Origin: Perlabentimonas sp034003245
GTDB taxonomy: Bacteria; Bacteroidota; Bacteroidia; Bacteroidales; Tenuifilaceae
Direction: 5' to 3'
DNA: 64,000 nucleotides
Assembly (NCBI GenBank): GCA_034003245.1
Contig: JAVEYY010000027.1
Coordinates: 1 to 64,000, forward strand
Below the pieces are notes generated by a model that made no database searches, was not told where the DNA came from, and worked only from the letters and a program-made list of their open reading frames with translations. This document shows, in pieces, positions 44,944 to 54,027 of this stretch (positions are counted from its first letter, which is position 1; every line of letters begins with the position of its first letter). The position numbers and the translations under genes were made by a program.

Positions 44944-46179
44944 TTAATGATTTCCCTGCTGCTCTTGAATAAATATCCTTTCAGTGATATAGCGAACAGG
45001 GAAACGCGCTGCTACAAAACCAATCACAAGAACCAACACCAAAACAAAGGCAATATCGAGCGGTTGTATATCTACAGGGTATGCGTCGATAATAAAATCA
45101 CCAATGCCTTCGAGCTTCACAAGCTTAAACTTAATCTGCATCCAGCAGATTAGTAGTCCAAGTGCTGCGCCTATTGCCGTTCCGGCAATGGAAATCAGCA
45201 GCCCCTCGGTGGTGAAAATCTGCTGAATAGTTCTGTTATCGGCACCAAGACTCCGAAGCGTTTCCACATCCTTGCGCTTATCGATTATAAGCATCGATAA
45301 TGTGCCCACAATGTTAAAGGAAGCAATTATTAGGATAAACGATAGGATTACCCCAACTATCAATTTTTCCGATTTCATGGTCCGGTATAGCGACTCATTC
45401 TGCTGATAACGGTTGAGCACCTTAAACTCATCGCCCATAATCTGCTGAATCTCCTGCTGCACCTTATTCTGATTTGACCTGGGGGCAAGCAGAATTTCAA
45501 TTGATGTTACCTCGTGGGTATGGTTAAGTAGCCCCCGCACAAACTCAATGGGCGTGAATACATGCTGGGTGTCGAACTCCTGCTCGATGGCAAAAACCCC
45601 CGAGGGCATAATGGCCTTTGAGGTAAATGCCGTTGCTGTTGAGATAGTGGGTAATCGACCCCTGCGTGGCATGTAAATCTCCAGCGGATCGAAGTGCGCC
45701 AGGTTGGCGTTTAGGTAAAATGCAGCCCCTTGTCCCATTACAGCGAGTGGTTGGCTGCCGCGCCACAGCAGGAACTCGCCATCGACCATCATCGAGTCGA
45801 TACCCGTTAACTCGGGGTAATTCCGGCTAACGCCTTTAATTATGCCAATATGCTGCTTGCTGCGGTACTTGAAAATGGCATTCTCCTGCAGAACCTCGGA
45901 AAAAACCGCCACCGAAGGATGATTCCTAACGGAATTGAGTCTAGTAAGCGTGTCGGGAAAGGTTTTGCCCTCCACCAGCTCAATTTTTATATCAGCATCA
46001 AAAACGGAGTACATGCTCCGTATAAGTGAATCGAAACCGTTGAAAACCGACAGTACAACCACTAACGCCATCACCCCTGTGGCCATTCCCACCACCGATA
46101 TTATGGAGATAATATTGATGATATTATGCGACTTTTTTGCAAAGAGATACCTTCGGGCAATGAAGTAGGGAAAGTTCAT
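44944..46179 (-). CDS. LolE/FtsX-family ABC permease
   Basis: A 411-residue inner-membrane permease of the lipoprotein-releasing (LolC/E) type. One N-terminal helix (IINIISIISVVGMATGVMAL) is followed by a periplasmic domain of about 230 residues. Three C-terminal helices carry the FtsX domain (FILIIASFNIVGTLSMLIIDK). In Bacteroidetes it commonly follows rbfA, as here with one gene between. A role in moving lipoproteins to the outer membrane is inferred from the family. Confidence 0.9.
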   Translation of the reverse strand: MNFPYFIARRYLFAKKSHNIINIISIISVVGMATGVMALVVVLSVFNGFDSLIRSMYSVFDADIKIELVEGKTFPDTLTRLNSVRNHPSVAVFSEVLQENAIFKYRSKQHIGIIKGVSRNYPELTGIDSMMVDGEFLLWRGSQPLAVMGQGAAFYLNANLAHFDPLEIYMPRRGRLPTISTATAFTSKAIMPSGVFAIEQEFDTQHVFTPIEFVRGLLNHTHEVTSIEILLAPRSNQNKVQQEIQQIMGDEFKVLNRYQQNESLYRTMKSEKLIVGVILSFILIIASFNIVGTLSMLIIDKRKDVETLRSLGADNRTIQQIFTTEGLLISIAGTAIGAALGLLICWMQIKFKLVKLEGIGDFIIDAYPVDIQPLDIAFVLVLVLVIGFVAARFPVRYITERIFIQEQQGNH

Positions 46180-46189
46180 GCGGTTGGGT

Positions 46190-46963
46190 TTAGTAGGGTT
46201 TTACGCAAAGATATATAACCTCGTTTAATGGCAAGGCGTACCTAATGGCCAATTCGCGGGGTAGCGTTTGCACAAAGTTATCCTCGGTAACAATAAACCC
46301 GGATTTTTGTAGGCGGTCGGCGTAATCGGTTCCGTAGAGCCTTAGGTGATCGCGCTGGCCATAATGCAGCTCACGTAGGGCAGGAGTATTTATCGATTGA
46401 TCCTCCTGAGTTTCGCTCAAGGTAACATCAAGTGGTACCTGAAATATTCCAAATCCCCCGGGTTTCATCACCCTGAAAAGCTCACGCATCGCCTTTTGGT
46501 CGTCGGGTACATGCTCAAGCACATGGTTGCAGAGAATCACATCGAAGCTGTTAGCCGGAAAGGGAATATCCTGCACATCGAGTTTCACCTTGGCCCAAGG
46601 CGATACTAGATCGGCGGTGATATAGTCGAGGTTTTTCATCCTCGAAAACTTCTTAATAAAGCAGTACTCCGGCGCAATGTGAAGCACCCGATTGGGCATT
46701 GCAAAAAAGTTGGTTTTTTTCTTAAGGTATAGCCACAATAACCTATGCCGCTCAAGCGACATGGAGTGGGGCGCCAGCGCATTGCTTCGCGAGTGCACCC
46801 GGCCATAGGGCAAAAGTTTTCGGTACTTCCTCCCGCTAATAGGATCCTCAAATCGACTGCCCAGGTAAAACAGGCCAATAATGCTAAGGAAAAAGCCACC
46901 AAATCGCTGCAGGTGGTGGCGGGGAATAAATCGGCTAACAGTAGCAATCAGAAACCTTACCAT
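46190..46963 (-). CDS. SAM-dependent methyltransferase (type 11)
   Basis: A 257-residue protein with the class I methyltransferase fold. The SAM-binding region begins at VLHIAPEYC, then YITADLVS, and motif III-IV reads FDVILCNHVLEHVPDD, followed by LFRVMKPGGFGIFQVP. The first 40 residues are hydrophobic (FGGFFLSIIGLFYLGSRF) and may touch the membrane. The substrate is unknown. It lies between rbfA (5 bases upstream) and the LolE-like gene, probably in one transcript. Confidence 0.88.
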   Translation of the reverse strand: MVRFLIATVSRFIPRHHLQRFGGFFLSIIGLFYLGSRFEDPISGRKYRKLLPYGRVHSRSNALAPHSMSLERHRLLWLYLKKKTNFFAMPNRVLHIAPEYCFIKKFSRMKNLDYITADLVSPWAKVKLDVQDIPFPANSFDVILCNHVLEHVPDDQKAMRELFRVMKPGGFGIFQVPLDVTLSETQEDQSINTPALRELHYGQRDHLRLYGTDYADRLQKSGFIVTEDNFVQTLPRELAIRYALPLNEVIYLCVKPY

Positions 46964-46968
46964 GGCAT

Positions 46969-47304
46969 CTACTTAAGCAACCGGTCGATATTCTCGATAT
47001 AGTCGAGCGAATCGTCGATGTAAAATGCCAAATCGGGCACTATCCGCATTTGGTTGCGAATACGTTGCCCCAGCTCAAAGCGAAGGCTTTTGGTGTTCTG
47101 CTTTACCGCTTCCAGGATAGCCTCCTTGCCCTCGGTTGGGAATATGCTAATATACACCTTGGCCAAGCCCAAATCGGGGCTTACCCTAACGGTGGTAACA
47201 GTAATCATTTTGCCACTAAATAGCGCCTGTGATTGGCGCTGGAATATTTCGCCCAAATCCTTCTGAATTTGTCGCGATACCTTGCTGAGCCTGGTTCCAT
47301 CCAT
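46969..47304 (-). CDS. rbfA: ribosome-binding factor A
   Basis: Small KH-fold protein (111 residues) that helps mature the 30S subunit. RLSKVSRQIQKDLGEIFQ at the start, VTVSPDLGLAKVYISIFP-like strands in the middle (VRVSPDLGLAKVYISIFP) and the C-terminal IVPDLAFYIDDSLDY are typical. It is the first gene of the minus-strand run leading to the methyltransferase and LolE-like permease. Confidence 0.94.
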   Translation of the reverse strand: MDGTRLSKVSRQIQKDLGEIFQRQSQALFSGKMITVTTVRVSPDLGLAKVYISIFPTEGKEAILEAVKQNTKSLRFELGQRIRNQMRIVPDLAFYIDDSLDYIENIDRLLK

Positions 47305-47394
47305 CTCTTCTCCTCCTCGTCTTTTTTAATTATTGATTGCAAAGATAAGTATTTGTTGGGAATAGGGTAATAGTTTTTCGCTCAGCAATAAATC

Positions 47395-47590
47395 TAAGGT
47401 TAACGTGAGTTCGATGTAAAGAGAATCAATAACCCCCCAAAAAAAATAAGGTTTATCAACGCCTTAAAACCTTATTGCTGATACAAATAACCTTAGTAAT
47501 GCTATTAATTTAGCAAAACCGAAAACCTTATTCGCTTATTTATTAGGCAAATATAACTTCTGCTGTTATATCGAACTCACGTAAGGTTAA
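47395..47590. mobile_element. 178-bp MITE-like element with 9-bp target duplication
   Basis: The element at 47404-47581 has perfect 12-bp terminal inverted repeats, CGTGAGTTCGAT (47404-47415) and ATCGAACTCACG (47570-47581). Identical 9-bp direct repeats TAAGGTTAA flank it (47395-47403, 47582-47590). It has no reading frame. Several AACCTTA words recur inside (about 47468, 47490, 47525) with one copy inverted. This is the structure of a miniature transposable element moved by an absent transposase. Confidence 0.78.
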
Positions 47591-47591
47591 T

Positions 47592-47635
47592 ATAAAAGAA
47601 AACGGTATTACCCAGAATAGCTGGATAATACCGTT
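47592..47635 (-). terminator. terminator after the biotin carboxyltransferase gene
   Basis: AACGGTATTA (47601-47610) pairs with TAATACCGTT (47626-47635), with an inner CCAG/CTGG stem. On the minus strand a T-rich stretch follows (47592-47600). It lies 22 bases after the end of the gene at 47658. Confidence 0.75.
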
Positions 47636-47657
47636 TATATCAAAATTGTTGAAACAA

Positions 47658-49586
47658 CTACATCTTCTGAATGGCCATTAGAGGTTGCCCCTTCGACACC
47701 TTGGTGCCATTGGTTACAAGTATCTTCACAATCTTACACTTAACGGGCGATTGAATCTCGTTGAACAGCTTCATCGCCTCCAGAATGCAGATTGTATCGC
47801 CCTGGTTCACAACCGAACCCTCCTCAACAAAAGGAGGAACGCTCTCCGATGATCCCCGGTAGAAAGTTCCCGCCATCACGGCGTTGATGGTTTCCGATGT
47901 ATCAATCTTCTCAACGGGTTTTGGTTTCTCCACCTCCTGCACAGCAACCTCAGTGCGTGTTTCAGCAATAGGTTGTTCGGTCACACTGTGAGTGTATCCA
48001 TTGCTTGCGCTACCATTCCCCGATTTTAGCGACAGGTTAAACTCGCCTTTGCGGATGGTTATCTCGTTAAGCTGCATCCTCGATGCGCGCTCAATAATGG
48101 CGTTAAGCCCCACGTAATCGTCGGCGCTAAGGATTGGCGCAAGCGCCTCCTGCTTAGCAGCCGCCTCGGTTTTGGGTTTGCCGTTGGTAATGCTCTCGCC
48201 CTCGATATCGGCTGGCGATTTGGGTCGCTGATCCTTGGGCAGGGCTCTCCACTTAAAGTACTCCATCGACACCTCGGGGAATAGGCAGTACGATAGAATA
48301 TCCTCCTCGTTTTGAATTAGCTCAGGATTTGCAATTCCCTTTGTAGCCGTAGGTAGAATAGGCTTAAGATCGTCGGCAGGCCGATGGTCAATGGGTTTCT
48401 CGTCGCCCAGAATTTTCTTCACCAGTTTTGGGTCGATGGGCGCAGGCGAAAGGCCGTACATTCCCTTCACGTAGCTTTTCACCTCCTGTGGAACCATTTT
48501 GTATCGCTCACCGGTTAGCACGTTCATCACGGCCTGTGTTCCCACAATCTGGCTGGTGGGGGTAACCAGCGGAGGATAACCCAAGTCCTTACGAACCCTT
48601 GTCACCTCCTCAAGCGCTTCGGGGAGTTTCTCAATGGCATCCTGCTGCTCGAGCTGCGAGCGGAAGTTCGAAATCATTCCACCAGGAATCTGGTGAATAA
48701 GAATCTCGGAATCGATAATGGGCTCAAAGCCTCTACCCTTGCTGCGCTTGGGATATAAGTCGGTAAAGTACTTGTTCACTTTGCGTAGCGCCTCCACATC
48801 GAGGTTTACCTCAAAATCGGTCTCGCTAAACATGGCCACCATAGTCTCTACTGGGGGCTGCGACGAGAATCCGGCCATGGCCGAAATGGCGCAATCAATG
48901 GCGCCCGCGCCAGCCTTTACCCCATCGAGGTAGGCCGACACGGCCATTCCGCTGGTTGCGTGACAATGGATTTGGATGGGAACATCAACCTCCTTGGTAA
49001 GCGCCGAAACCAGGTTTGTGGCCATGGTGGGCGACAGTAAACCTGCCATATCTTTTATACACAACGAGTCAATTCCCAGCGCAACCTGCTCCTTGGCGTA
49101 CTGAACGTACTTCTCAACCGTATGAACAGGGCTAATGGTGTACGACAGCGTGCCCTGGGCATGAGCTCCGTATTTCTTCACGGCCTTTATGGCCGATTGC
49201 AGGTTTCGGGTATCGTTTAAGGCATCAAAAATGCGGAAGATATCTACACCATTCTCGTGGGCAGTGGCCACAAACCTATCAACCAAATCGTCGGGATAGT
49301 TCTTGTAGCCCACAATGTTTTGCCCGCGAAGTAGCATCTGCAGCGGTGTTTTCTTGGCCTTCGACTTAATTAGGCGAAGCCTTTCCCAGGGGTTCTCGTA
49401 AAGGTATCGCAGACACACATCAAATGTTGCGCCGCCCCACACCTCCAGGGAGTAGTAGCCCACATTGTCGATGGTATCGATAATGCCCAAAATATCGTCG
49501 GTGCGCATGCGGGTTGCCCAAAGCGACTGATGACCATCGCGAAGCGTGGTATCGGTTATTCGTAGTATATTCTTCTTGGTACTCAT
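47658..49586 (-). CDS. oadA: biotin-dependent carboxyltransferase (oxaloacetate decarboxylase alpha / pyruvate carboxylase subunit B)
   Basis: A 642-residue protein with an HMG-CoA-lyase-like barrel at the N-terminus (ITDTTLRDGHQSLWATRM, then the metal-binding IHCHATSGMA), a conserved carboxylase domain in the middle and a biotinyl domain at the end. The biotin-accepting lysine lies in LEAMKLFNEI. It transfers carboxyl groups between oxaloacetate and biotin. Whether it acts in pyruvate carboxylation or sodium-pumping decarboxylation cannot be told, since beta and gamma subunits are not in the window. It follows accA on the same strand. Confidence 0.9.
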   Translation of the reverse strand: MSTKKNILRITDTTLRDGHQSLWATRMRTDDILGIIDTIDNVGYYSLEVWGGATFDVCLRYLYENPWERLRLIKSKAKKTPLQMLLRGQNIVGYKNYPDDLVDRFVATAHENGVDIFRIFDALNDTRNLQSAIKAVKKYGAHAQGTLSYTISPVHTVEKYVQYAKEQVALGIDSLCIKDMAGLLSPTMATNLVSALTKEVDVPIQIHCHATSGMAVSAYLDGVKAGAGAIDCAISAMAGFSSQPPVETMVAMFSETDFEVNLDVEALRKVNKYFTDLYPKRSKGRGFEPIIDSEILIHQIPGGMISNFRSQLEQQDAIEKLPEALEEVTRVRKDLGYPPLVTPTSQIVGTQAVMNVLTGERYKMVPQEVKSYVKGMYGLSPAPIDPKLVKKILGDEKPIDHRPADDLKPILPTATKGIANPELIQNEEDILSYCLFPEVSMEYFKWRALPKDQRPKSPADIEGESITNGKPKTEAAAKQEALAPILSADDYVGLNAIIERASRMQLNEITIRKGEFNLSLKSGNGSASNGYTHSVTEQPIAETRTEVAVQEVEKPKPVEKIDTSETINAVMAGTFYRGSSESVPPFVEEGSVVNQGDTICILEAMKLFNEIQSPVKCKIVKILVTNGTKVSKGQPLMAIQKM

Positions 49587-49619
49587 GGTTACATGTTGAT
49601 TTAATGGCGAAAATATTAA

Positions 49620-50459
49620 CTAGTTATCGGTGGAGAACTTACCCATTGCGGCATACTTCTCGTATCTGCTATCTAACAAATTGTCAACAGATAAGTTCTT
49701 AAGCATATCAAGATTTTTGAGGATCGACGATTTAACCGCCTCGGCTGTGCGGTTGTAATCGGTATGTGCGCCCTCGTTGGGCTCGGTGATTATCTCGTCG
49801 ATTACGTCAAGCCTCAACAATGCCTCGGCGGTAAGGTTAAGCGCCTCGGCAGCATCGGGGGCAAACGATGCATCGCGCCACAGGATTGATGCGCAGCCCT
49901 CGGGCGAGATTACGGAGTAGATAGCATTTGATAGCATCAGTATTCTATCGCCTACACCTATTCCAAGCGCTCCGCCGCTTCCGCCCTCGCCAATCACCAG
50001 CGAAACGATGGGAACCTCAATCTTGGCCATCTCGGTAAGGTTCTTGGCAATGGACTCAGCCTGCCCACGCTCCTCGGCCTCAATGCCGGGGAAAGCGCCA
50101 GGGGTATCAATTACAGTTACAATGGGGATGTTGAAACGCTCGGCCAGCCGCATTAGGCGCAGCGCCTTGCGGTAACCCTCGGGCTTAGCCATGCCAAAGT
50201 TACGCTCAATGTTCTCGTTGGTATTTTTGCCCTTGTTGTGCCCAATTAGCATAACCTTTTGGTCGCCAATCTGTGCAAATCCGCCCACTATGGCGGGATC
50301 GTCGGCAAAGAAACGATCGCCGTGAAGCGGAATAAAATTGCTAAAAACCAAGCTTATGTAATCCTGTAGAATGGGCCTATTGGGATGACGGCTAACCTTA
50401 ACCGTTTCCCATGCGCTCTGCGCATTAGCCACCTTATCTTTTAGTGAATTCTTACTCAT
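49620..50459 (-). CDS. accA: acetyl-CoA carboxylase carboxyltransferase subunit alpha
   Basis: A 279-residue crotonase-fold subunit that with AccD moves the carboxyl group from biotin to acetyl-CoA in fatty-acid synthesis. Motifs: LHGDRFFADDPAIVGG, PIVTVIDTPGAFPGIEAEERG, and GEGGSGGALGIG forming the oxyanion region. It lies 16 bases downstream of accD, so the two subunits are made from one transcript. The following biotin protein may be part of the same transcript. Confidence 0.96.
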   Translation of the reverse strand: MSKNSLKDKVANAQSAWETVKVSRHPNRPILQDYISLVFSNFIPLHGDRFFADDPAIVGGFAQIGDQKVMLIGHNKGKNTNENIERNFGMAKPEGYRKALRLMRLAERFNIPIVTVIDTPGAFPGIEAEERGQAESIAKNLTEMAKIEVPIVSLVIGEGGSGGALGIGVGDRILMLSNAIYSVISPEGCASILWRDASFAPDAAEALNLTAEALLRLDVIDEIITEPNEGAHTDYNRTAEAVKSSILKNLDMLKNLSVDNLLDSRYEKYAAMGKFSTDN

Positions 50460-50475
50460 AGTAAAATCGATTAAG

Positions 50476-51303
50476 CTAGCGATTGTAGTAGCTAAGCAAA
50501 TTGCTGATAAAGTGCTTCATATCTTTACGGTTCACAATGGAGTCGATAAAACCGTGAGCCAATAAGTACTCGGCGGTTTGAAAATCGTCGGGTAGCTTCT
50601 CGCCGATGGTCTGCTCAATTACCCGGCGGCCAGCAAAGCCAATTACCGAGAAGGGCTCGGCAATGTTTATATCGCCCATCATGGCGTAGCTGGCGGTTAC
50701 TCCACCCGTTGTGGGGTTGGCCAGCACCGAGATATAGGGGATATTCTTCTTGTTAAGCCTGGCAATACCATTGCAGGTTTTGGCCATCTGCATAAGCGAT
50801 AGCACGCCCTCCTGCATCCGCGCACCTCCCGACTCGGAGAATACGATGTAGGGAATGCCCTGCTCATTGGCAAAGTTTGCCGCTCTTAGTATCTTTTCAC
50901 CGGTTCCACTTCCTAAACTTCCTCCCAGAAATCTGAAGTCCATAATGGCCACCGCTGCACGAATGCCATTGATGGTGCCATGCCCAGTTAGCACCGCCTC
51001 GTTAACGCCCAGCTTCTTCTTGCTGGCCTCATACTTATCCTTATAGCTACCCTTTAGGTCCACGAACTTAAGCGAGTCAACCGGGCCAATATTGGCAAAC
51101 AGTTCCTGAAAGGAGTTATCGTCGAACAGGAGCTTAACCCGCTCGCTGGGTGTAATGCTGCCGTGGTAGTTGCATGCGGGGCAAACGCTCAGATTGCCAA
51201 TCCACTCGCTCTCGTAGATATGCGAGCCGCATTTTTTGCACTTAACCCACAGGCTTTTTGATGAGGGTTTAGATTTTCCCTCAGCCATTGTATACCAAGC
51301 CAT
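50476..51303 (-). CDS. accD: acetyl-CoA carboxylase carboxyltransferase subunit beta
   Basis: A 275-residue partner of AccA. The N-terminal four-cysteine zinc ribbon is CKKCG followed by CPACNYH. The crotonase-like domain shows FLGGSLGSGTGEKI, SGGARMQEG and the glycine-rich GGVTASYAMMGD. The first ATG (51303) is used; the ATG at 51288 (MAEGKSKPSS) is possible. Confidence 0.96.
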   Translation of the reverse strand: MAWYTMAEGKSKPSSKSLWVKCKKCGSHIYESEWIGNLSVCPACNYHGSITPSERVKLLFDDNSFQELFANIGPVDSLKFVDLKGSYKDKYEASKKKLGVNEAVLTGHGTINGIRAAVAIMDFRFLGGSLGSGTGEKILRAANFANEQGIPYIVFSESGGARMQEGVLSLMQMAKTCNGIARLNKKNIPYISVLANPTTGGVTASYAMMGDINIAEPFSVIGFAGRRVIEQTIGEKLPDDFQTAEYLLAHGFIDSIVNRKDMKHFISNLLSYYNR

Positions 51304-51496
51304 ACTTGAATTTATTTAGATGTCACAACCAAAAATTGCCCCAATGTACCCAACAAAAGGGAGGGACAAAGTAAACACTTTTTTAAACAATAGTTTAGAT
51401 TTTTGATGAGAAATATACATCTCAACCACCACAAACCACGCTTTTAAAGGGTTGTGAGTCGATTGGGATCGAAACTAATTCGAAGTTCTGCGCCGA

Positions 51497-52861
51497 TTAC
51501 TGCGCCCACGATGGTGGCCCTGCCTCTCCGCCAATGGAGATATCCTCGAGCACAACCTGTCGGGCGTCGCGCAGATCGAAGGCAATTTGTGCCTTATCAA
51601 TCTTCACGTTGGTAAAGTTGATATTGTGTATCTTATGCGTTGGGAATCCATGCACCACAATCCCTGCCGCGGTGGCCTCGGGACAGTAAACATCCTCCAC
51701 AAAAATGGAGTGAATACTGGTTACATGCCCTTCGCCCTCCTGATGGTAGAACGAGGTGATAAAGAAGCAGTCCTCAACGGTTTGGAGCTTAATGTTGCGG
51801 AAAAAGATATTGGAGATCTCTCCGCCCCGATCGGGGTTCGATTTTATGTAAAGCCCGCGCTTTAGGTAACCCCATGCCTCGCAGCTATCGACATAAACAT
51901 TGTGAACCCCAGCCGACATCTCGCTGCCAATCACAATGCCATGCAGTCCGCGCAGCTTGCAGTTGCGGACAATTATATTCTTGGAACTCAGGCCCAGCGT
52001 TCGTCCCTCCAGGTCGCGACCCGCCTTAATGGCCACGTTATCGTCGCCATTGTTAAACTCCACATTCTCGATCAGCACATCCTGCGAGTACTCGGGGTCG
52101 ATGCCATCGTTGTTCTTGTTGTGCGTATCGAAACGCACGCCCCTTACGGTGGCGTTGGTGCACATCAGCAGGTGGATGCACCAGAAGGGTGAGTCGATAA
52201 TCTTTACATCCTCTATCAGGATATTCTTACAATCGTAAAGCTGGATAAGGTGCGGCCTAAGGTAGTGCCCCTCGCCAAAGATACGCTCTTGCAACGGCAC
52301 GCTGCCGTTATTCATCTGCCGCGAGAGCTGCTGGCTTGGCCCTTGAACCTCGCGCCACAGCTGCCAGGTGTTGGCTGCAGCACCATCGATTAGCCCCGAG
52401 CCGGTGATGGCGATATTCTCGCACTGGTAGGCGTAGATAAAAGGGCTGTAGTTGAACAGCAGTGTTCCCTCCCAGCAGGTGGACACCACGGGCAAGTAGT
52501 GCTGCGGGTTGCTGCTAAAGCGCAAATGCGCCCCCTCGGACAAATGCAGCTCCATATTACTTACCAGGTGGATTGGCCCATGGAGCAGGTACACGCCAGC
52601 AGGAACAACTACCCTTCCCCCACCCGACTGCTGCGCAGCGCTTATGGCCGCATCGAAGGCAGGTTTACTATTGGACATGCCATCGGCAGCTGCGCCAAAG
52701 CTTGTAACCACAAACTCGCGCTGAGGAATGGTTGGGGGAATTATCCGCTTAAGAATCTCCTCCTTGGTGTCGAATTGGCTATGTATGCTATCTGCAGGCG
52801 AGCATGACCAAAGCACTGAAACACTTACCAGGAAAAACAGGAAAAAGGGTTTTAGTCGCAT
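51497..52861 (-). CDS. glycoside hydrolase family 28 lipoprotein (polygalacturonase-like)
   Basis: A lipoprotein signal (FFLFFLVSVSVLWSC) is followed by a right-handed beta-helix of the pectate-lyase/polygalacturonase type. Catalytic aspartates are visible in NNDGIDPEYS and NGDDNVAIKAG, and the conserved RGLYIKSN follows; the usual GHG near the active site is LHG here (RGLHGIVIGSE). It likely trims pectic or related polysaccharide in the periplasm or at the surface. It stands alone, with no SusCD pair near it. Confidence 0.9.
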   Translation of the reverse strand: MRLKPFFLFFLVSVSVLWSCSPADSIHSQFDTKEEILKRIIPPTIPQREFVVTSFGAAADGMSNSKPAFDAAISAAQQSGGGRVVVPAGVYLLHGPIHLVSNMELHLSEGAHLRFSSNPQHYLPVVSTCWEGTLLFNYSPFIYAYQCENIAITGSGLIDGAAANTWQLWREVQGPSQQLSRQMNNGSVPLQERIFGEGHYLRPHLIQLYDCKNILIEDVKIIDSPFWCIHLLMCTNATVRGVRFDTHNKNNDGIDPEYSQDVLIENVEFNNGDDNVAIKAGRDLEGRTLGLSSKNIIVRNCKLRGLHGIVIGSEMSAGVHNVYVDSCEAWGYLKRGLYIKSNPDRGGEISNIFFRNIKLQTVEDCFFITSFYHQEGEGHVTSIHSIFVEDVYCPEATAAGIVVHGFPTHKIHNINFTNVKIDKAQIAFDLRDARQVVLEDISIGGEAGPPSWAQ

Positions 52862-52991
52862 GGTTATGGGGTTTTAGTGAGTTAGCTTCGTCGGGGTGTA
52901 ATAATTGATCTAGGTACGGGTAGAGTTTAGTTGGCTACGAATATACAACTTCAACAGCGATTCTCAGCCGAGCTGAGAATTTTTGAATTAC

Positions 52992-53066
52992 CGGTGGCTT
53001 CGACAGGTGTTACAGTGAGCGTTTCGACAAACTCAGCGTAACACCTGTCGAACTGCTCAGCCACCG
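52992..53066. repeat. nested REP-like palindrome
   Basis: An outer hairpin starts CGGTGGC and ends GCCACCG. Its loop contains a second, complete hairpin running from GTGTTAC to GTAACAC with its own TTCGACAAACTCAG core. The core TTCGACAGG-CTCAG recurs at about 58484-58511 and, in a shorter form, inside hsdR (63467-63490). It looks like one copy of a small palindromic repeat inserted in another. The rest of 52862-53188 shows nothing clear. Confidence 0.65.
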
Positions 53067-53188
53067 CAACAACAAAGCTTTGTCAAAGAGCTGCAACCGA
53101 CCGAACCGACCGCAGGGAGCTAATGACCAAAGGTAATAACGGACCTCACAAGCACCTCTGAAAATAAAATAATTTGAACGAATAATCT

Positions 53189-53262
53189 TGCTGCCGCACC
53201 CACGCTATATTTCGGCAGCATTCTTATTTTGCTGCCAATTTATAGTTTTTTAATTATATTTG
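53189..53262 (+). promoter_or_regulatory. abiE promoter with TGCTGCC/GGCAGCA operators
   Basis: Half-sites TGCTGCC (53189-53195), GGCAGCA (53214-53220) and TGCTGCC (53230-53236) surround the promoter. The last two form an inverted repeat with a 9-base spacer. TATATTTG (53255-53262) is a perfect TAnnTTTG -7 box. In characterised AbiE systems the AbiEi antitoxin binds inverted repeats at its own promoter, which fits this layout. Confidence 0.7.
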
Positions 53263-54027
53263 TATTCAAATCTTAAAGCTATCGCAACAGATAAATTAAA
53301 TATTGAACAACTTAAAGACTATTTCAAAGACAAAGAGACCTTTGAAACATCAGATATTGTAAATTTTTTCGTACAAAGGGAACCCGAAATAAAAACTACC
53401 ACAGTAAATTGGAGAGTTTATAGTTTGGTGCAATCTGGCGTTTTGAATAGGATTGGAAGAGGACGATTTGCAATTGGTAAAAGCAGGGTTTATACACCTG
53501 AAATTTCATCAACAATAAAATCTGTTCACTCAAAGCTGAAAAAACAATTTCCATACTTAAGAATGTGTGTTTGGAATACTTCTGCATTAAATGAATTTAT
53601 GATTCATCAGCCAGGAAGATTCTACGTACTTATTGAGGTGGATAAAGCAGCTGCACAATCAGTGTTCTATTACCTAAAAGAGCAAAAATTCTCAGTATTT
53701 ATTGAGCCCACAAAGGATCTAGTCGACAAATACTTGCTCGATAAAAAGGAAACCTTAATCGTAAAATCTTTGGTTTCAGAGGCGCCATTACAAACAATAA
53801 ACACAATCACCTCGCCAACAATTGAAAAAATGTTGGTTGATATTTTTTGTGATGATATAATATTTGCAGCTCAACAGGGTTCTGAAATGAGAGCTATTTT
53901 TCAGGAAGCATTAAATAAATACACTGTAAATGTGAGTCGTATGATGCGATATGCCGATAGGCGAAGGAAAAAAGAAATCTTTCGTGAATATTTAAATTCC
54001 ATATCAAGTTTACGGCAGCACAGTTAA
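53260..54027 (+). CDS. AbiEi-type antitoxin
   Basis: A winged-helix antitoxin of the AbiEi/DUF6577 type of about 250 residues. The HTH part is near the start (FETSDIVNFF, VNWRVYSLVQSGVLNRIGRGRFAIG), followed by the conserved LRMCVWNTSALNEFMIHQPG and, near the end, MMRYADRRRKKEIFREYLNS. It pairs with the nucleotidyltransferase toxin that follows 21 bases downstream. The start is doubtful: the first codon at 53260 is a TTG inside the -7 box, and no ATG lies before the conserved domain; an ATC at 53281 sits where the family's Met would be (ATDKLNIEQ). AT-rich. Confidence 0.85.
   Translation: MYSNLKAIATDKLNIEQLKDYFKDKETFETSDIVNFFVQREPEIKTTTVNWRVYSLVQSGVLNRIGRGRFAIGKSRVYTPEISSTIKSVHSKLKKQFPYLRMCVWNTSALNEFMIHQPGRFYVLIEVDKAAAQSVFYYLKEQKFSVFIEPTKDLVDKYLLDKKETLIVKSLVSEAPLQTINTITSPTIEKMLVDIFCDDIIFAAQQGSEMRAIFQEALNKYTVNVSRMMRYADRRRKKEIFREYLNSISSLRQHS

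Noticed and set aside
44895..44944. Dual ATPase and LolE-like permease as one transporter
   Set aside because: The ATPase is of the peptide-import type, while LolE permeases normally use a LolD ATPase; adjacency alone is weak evidence.
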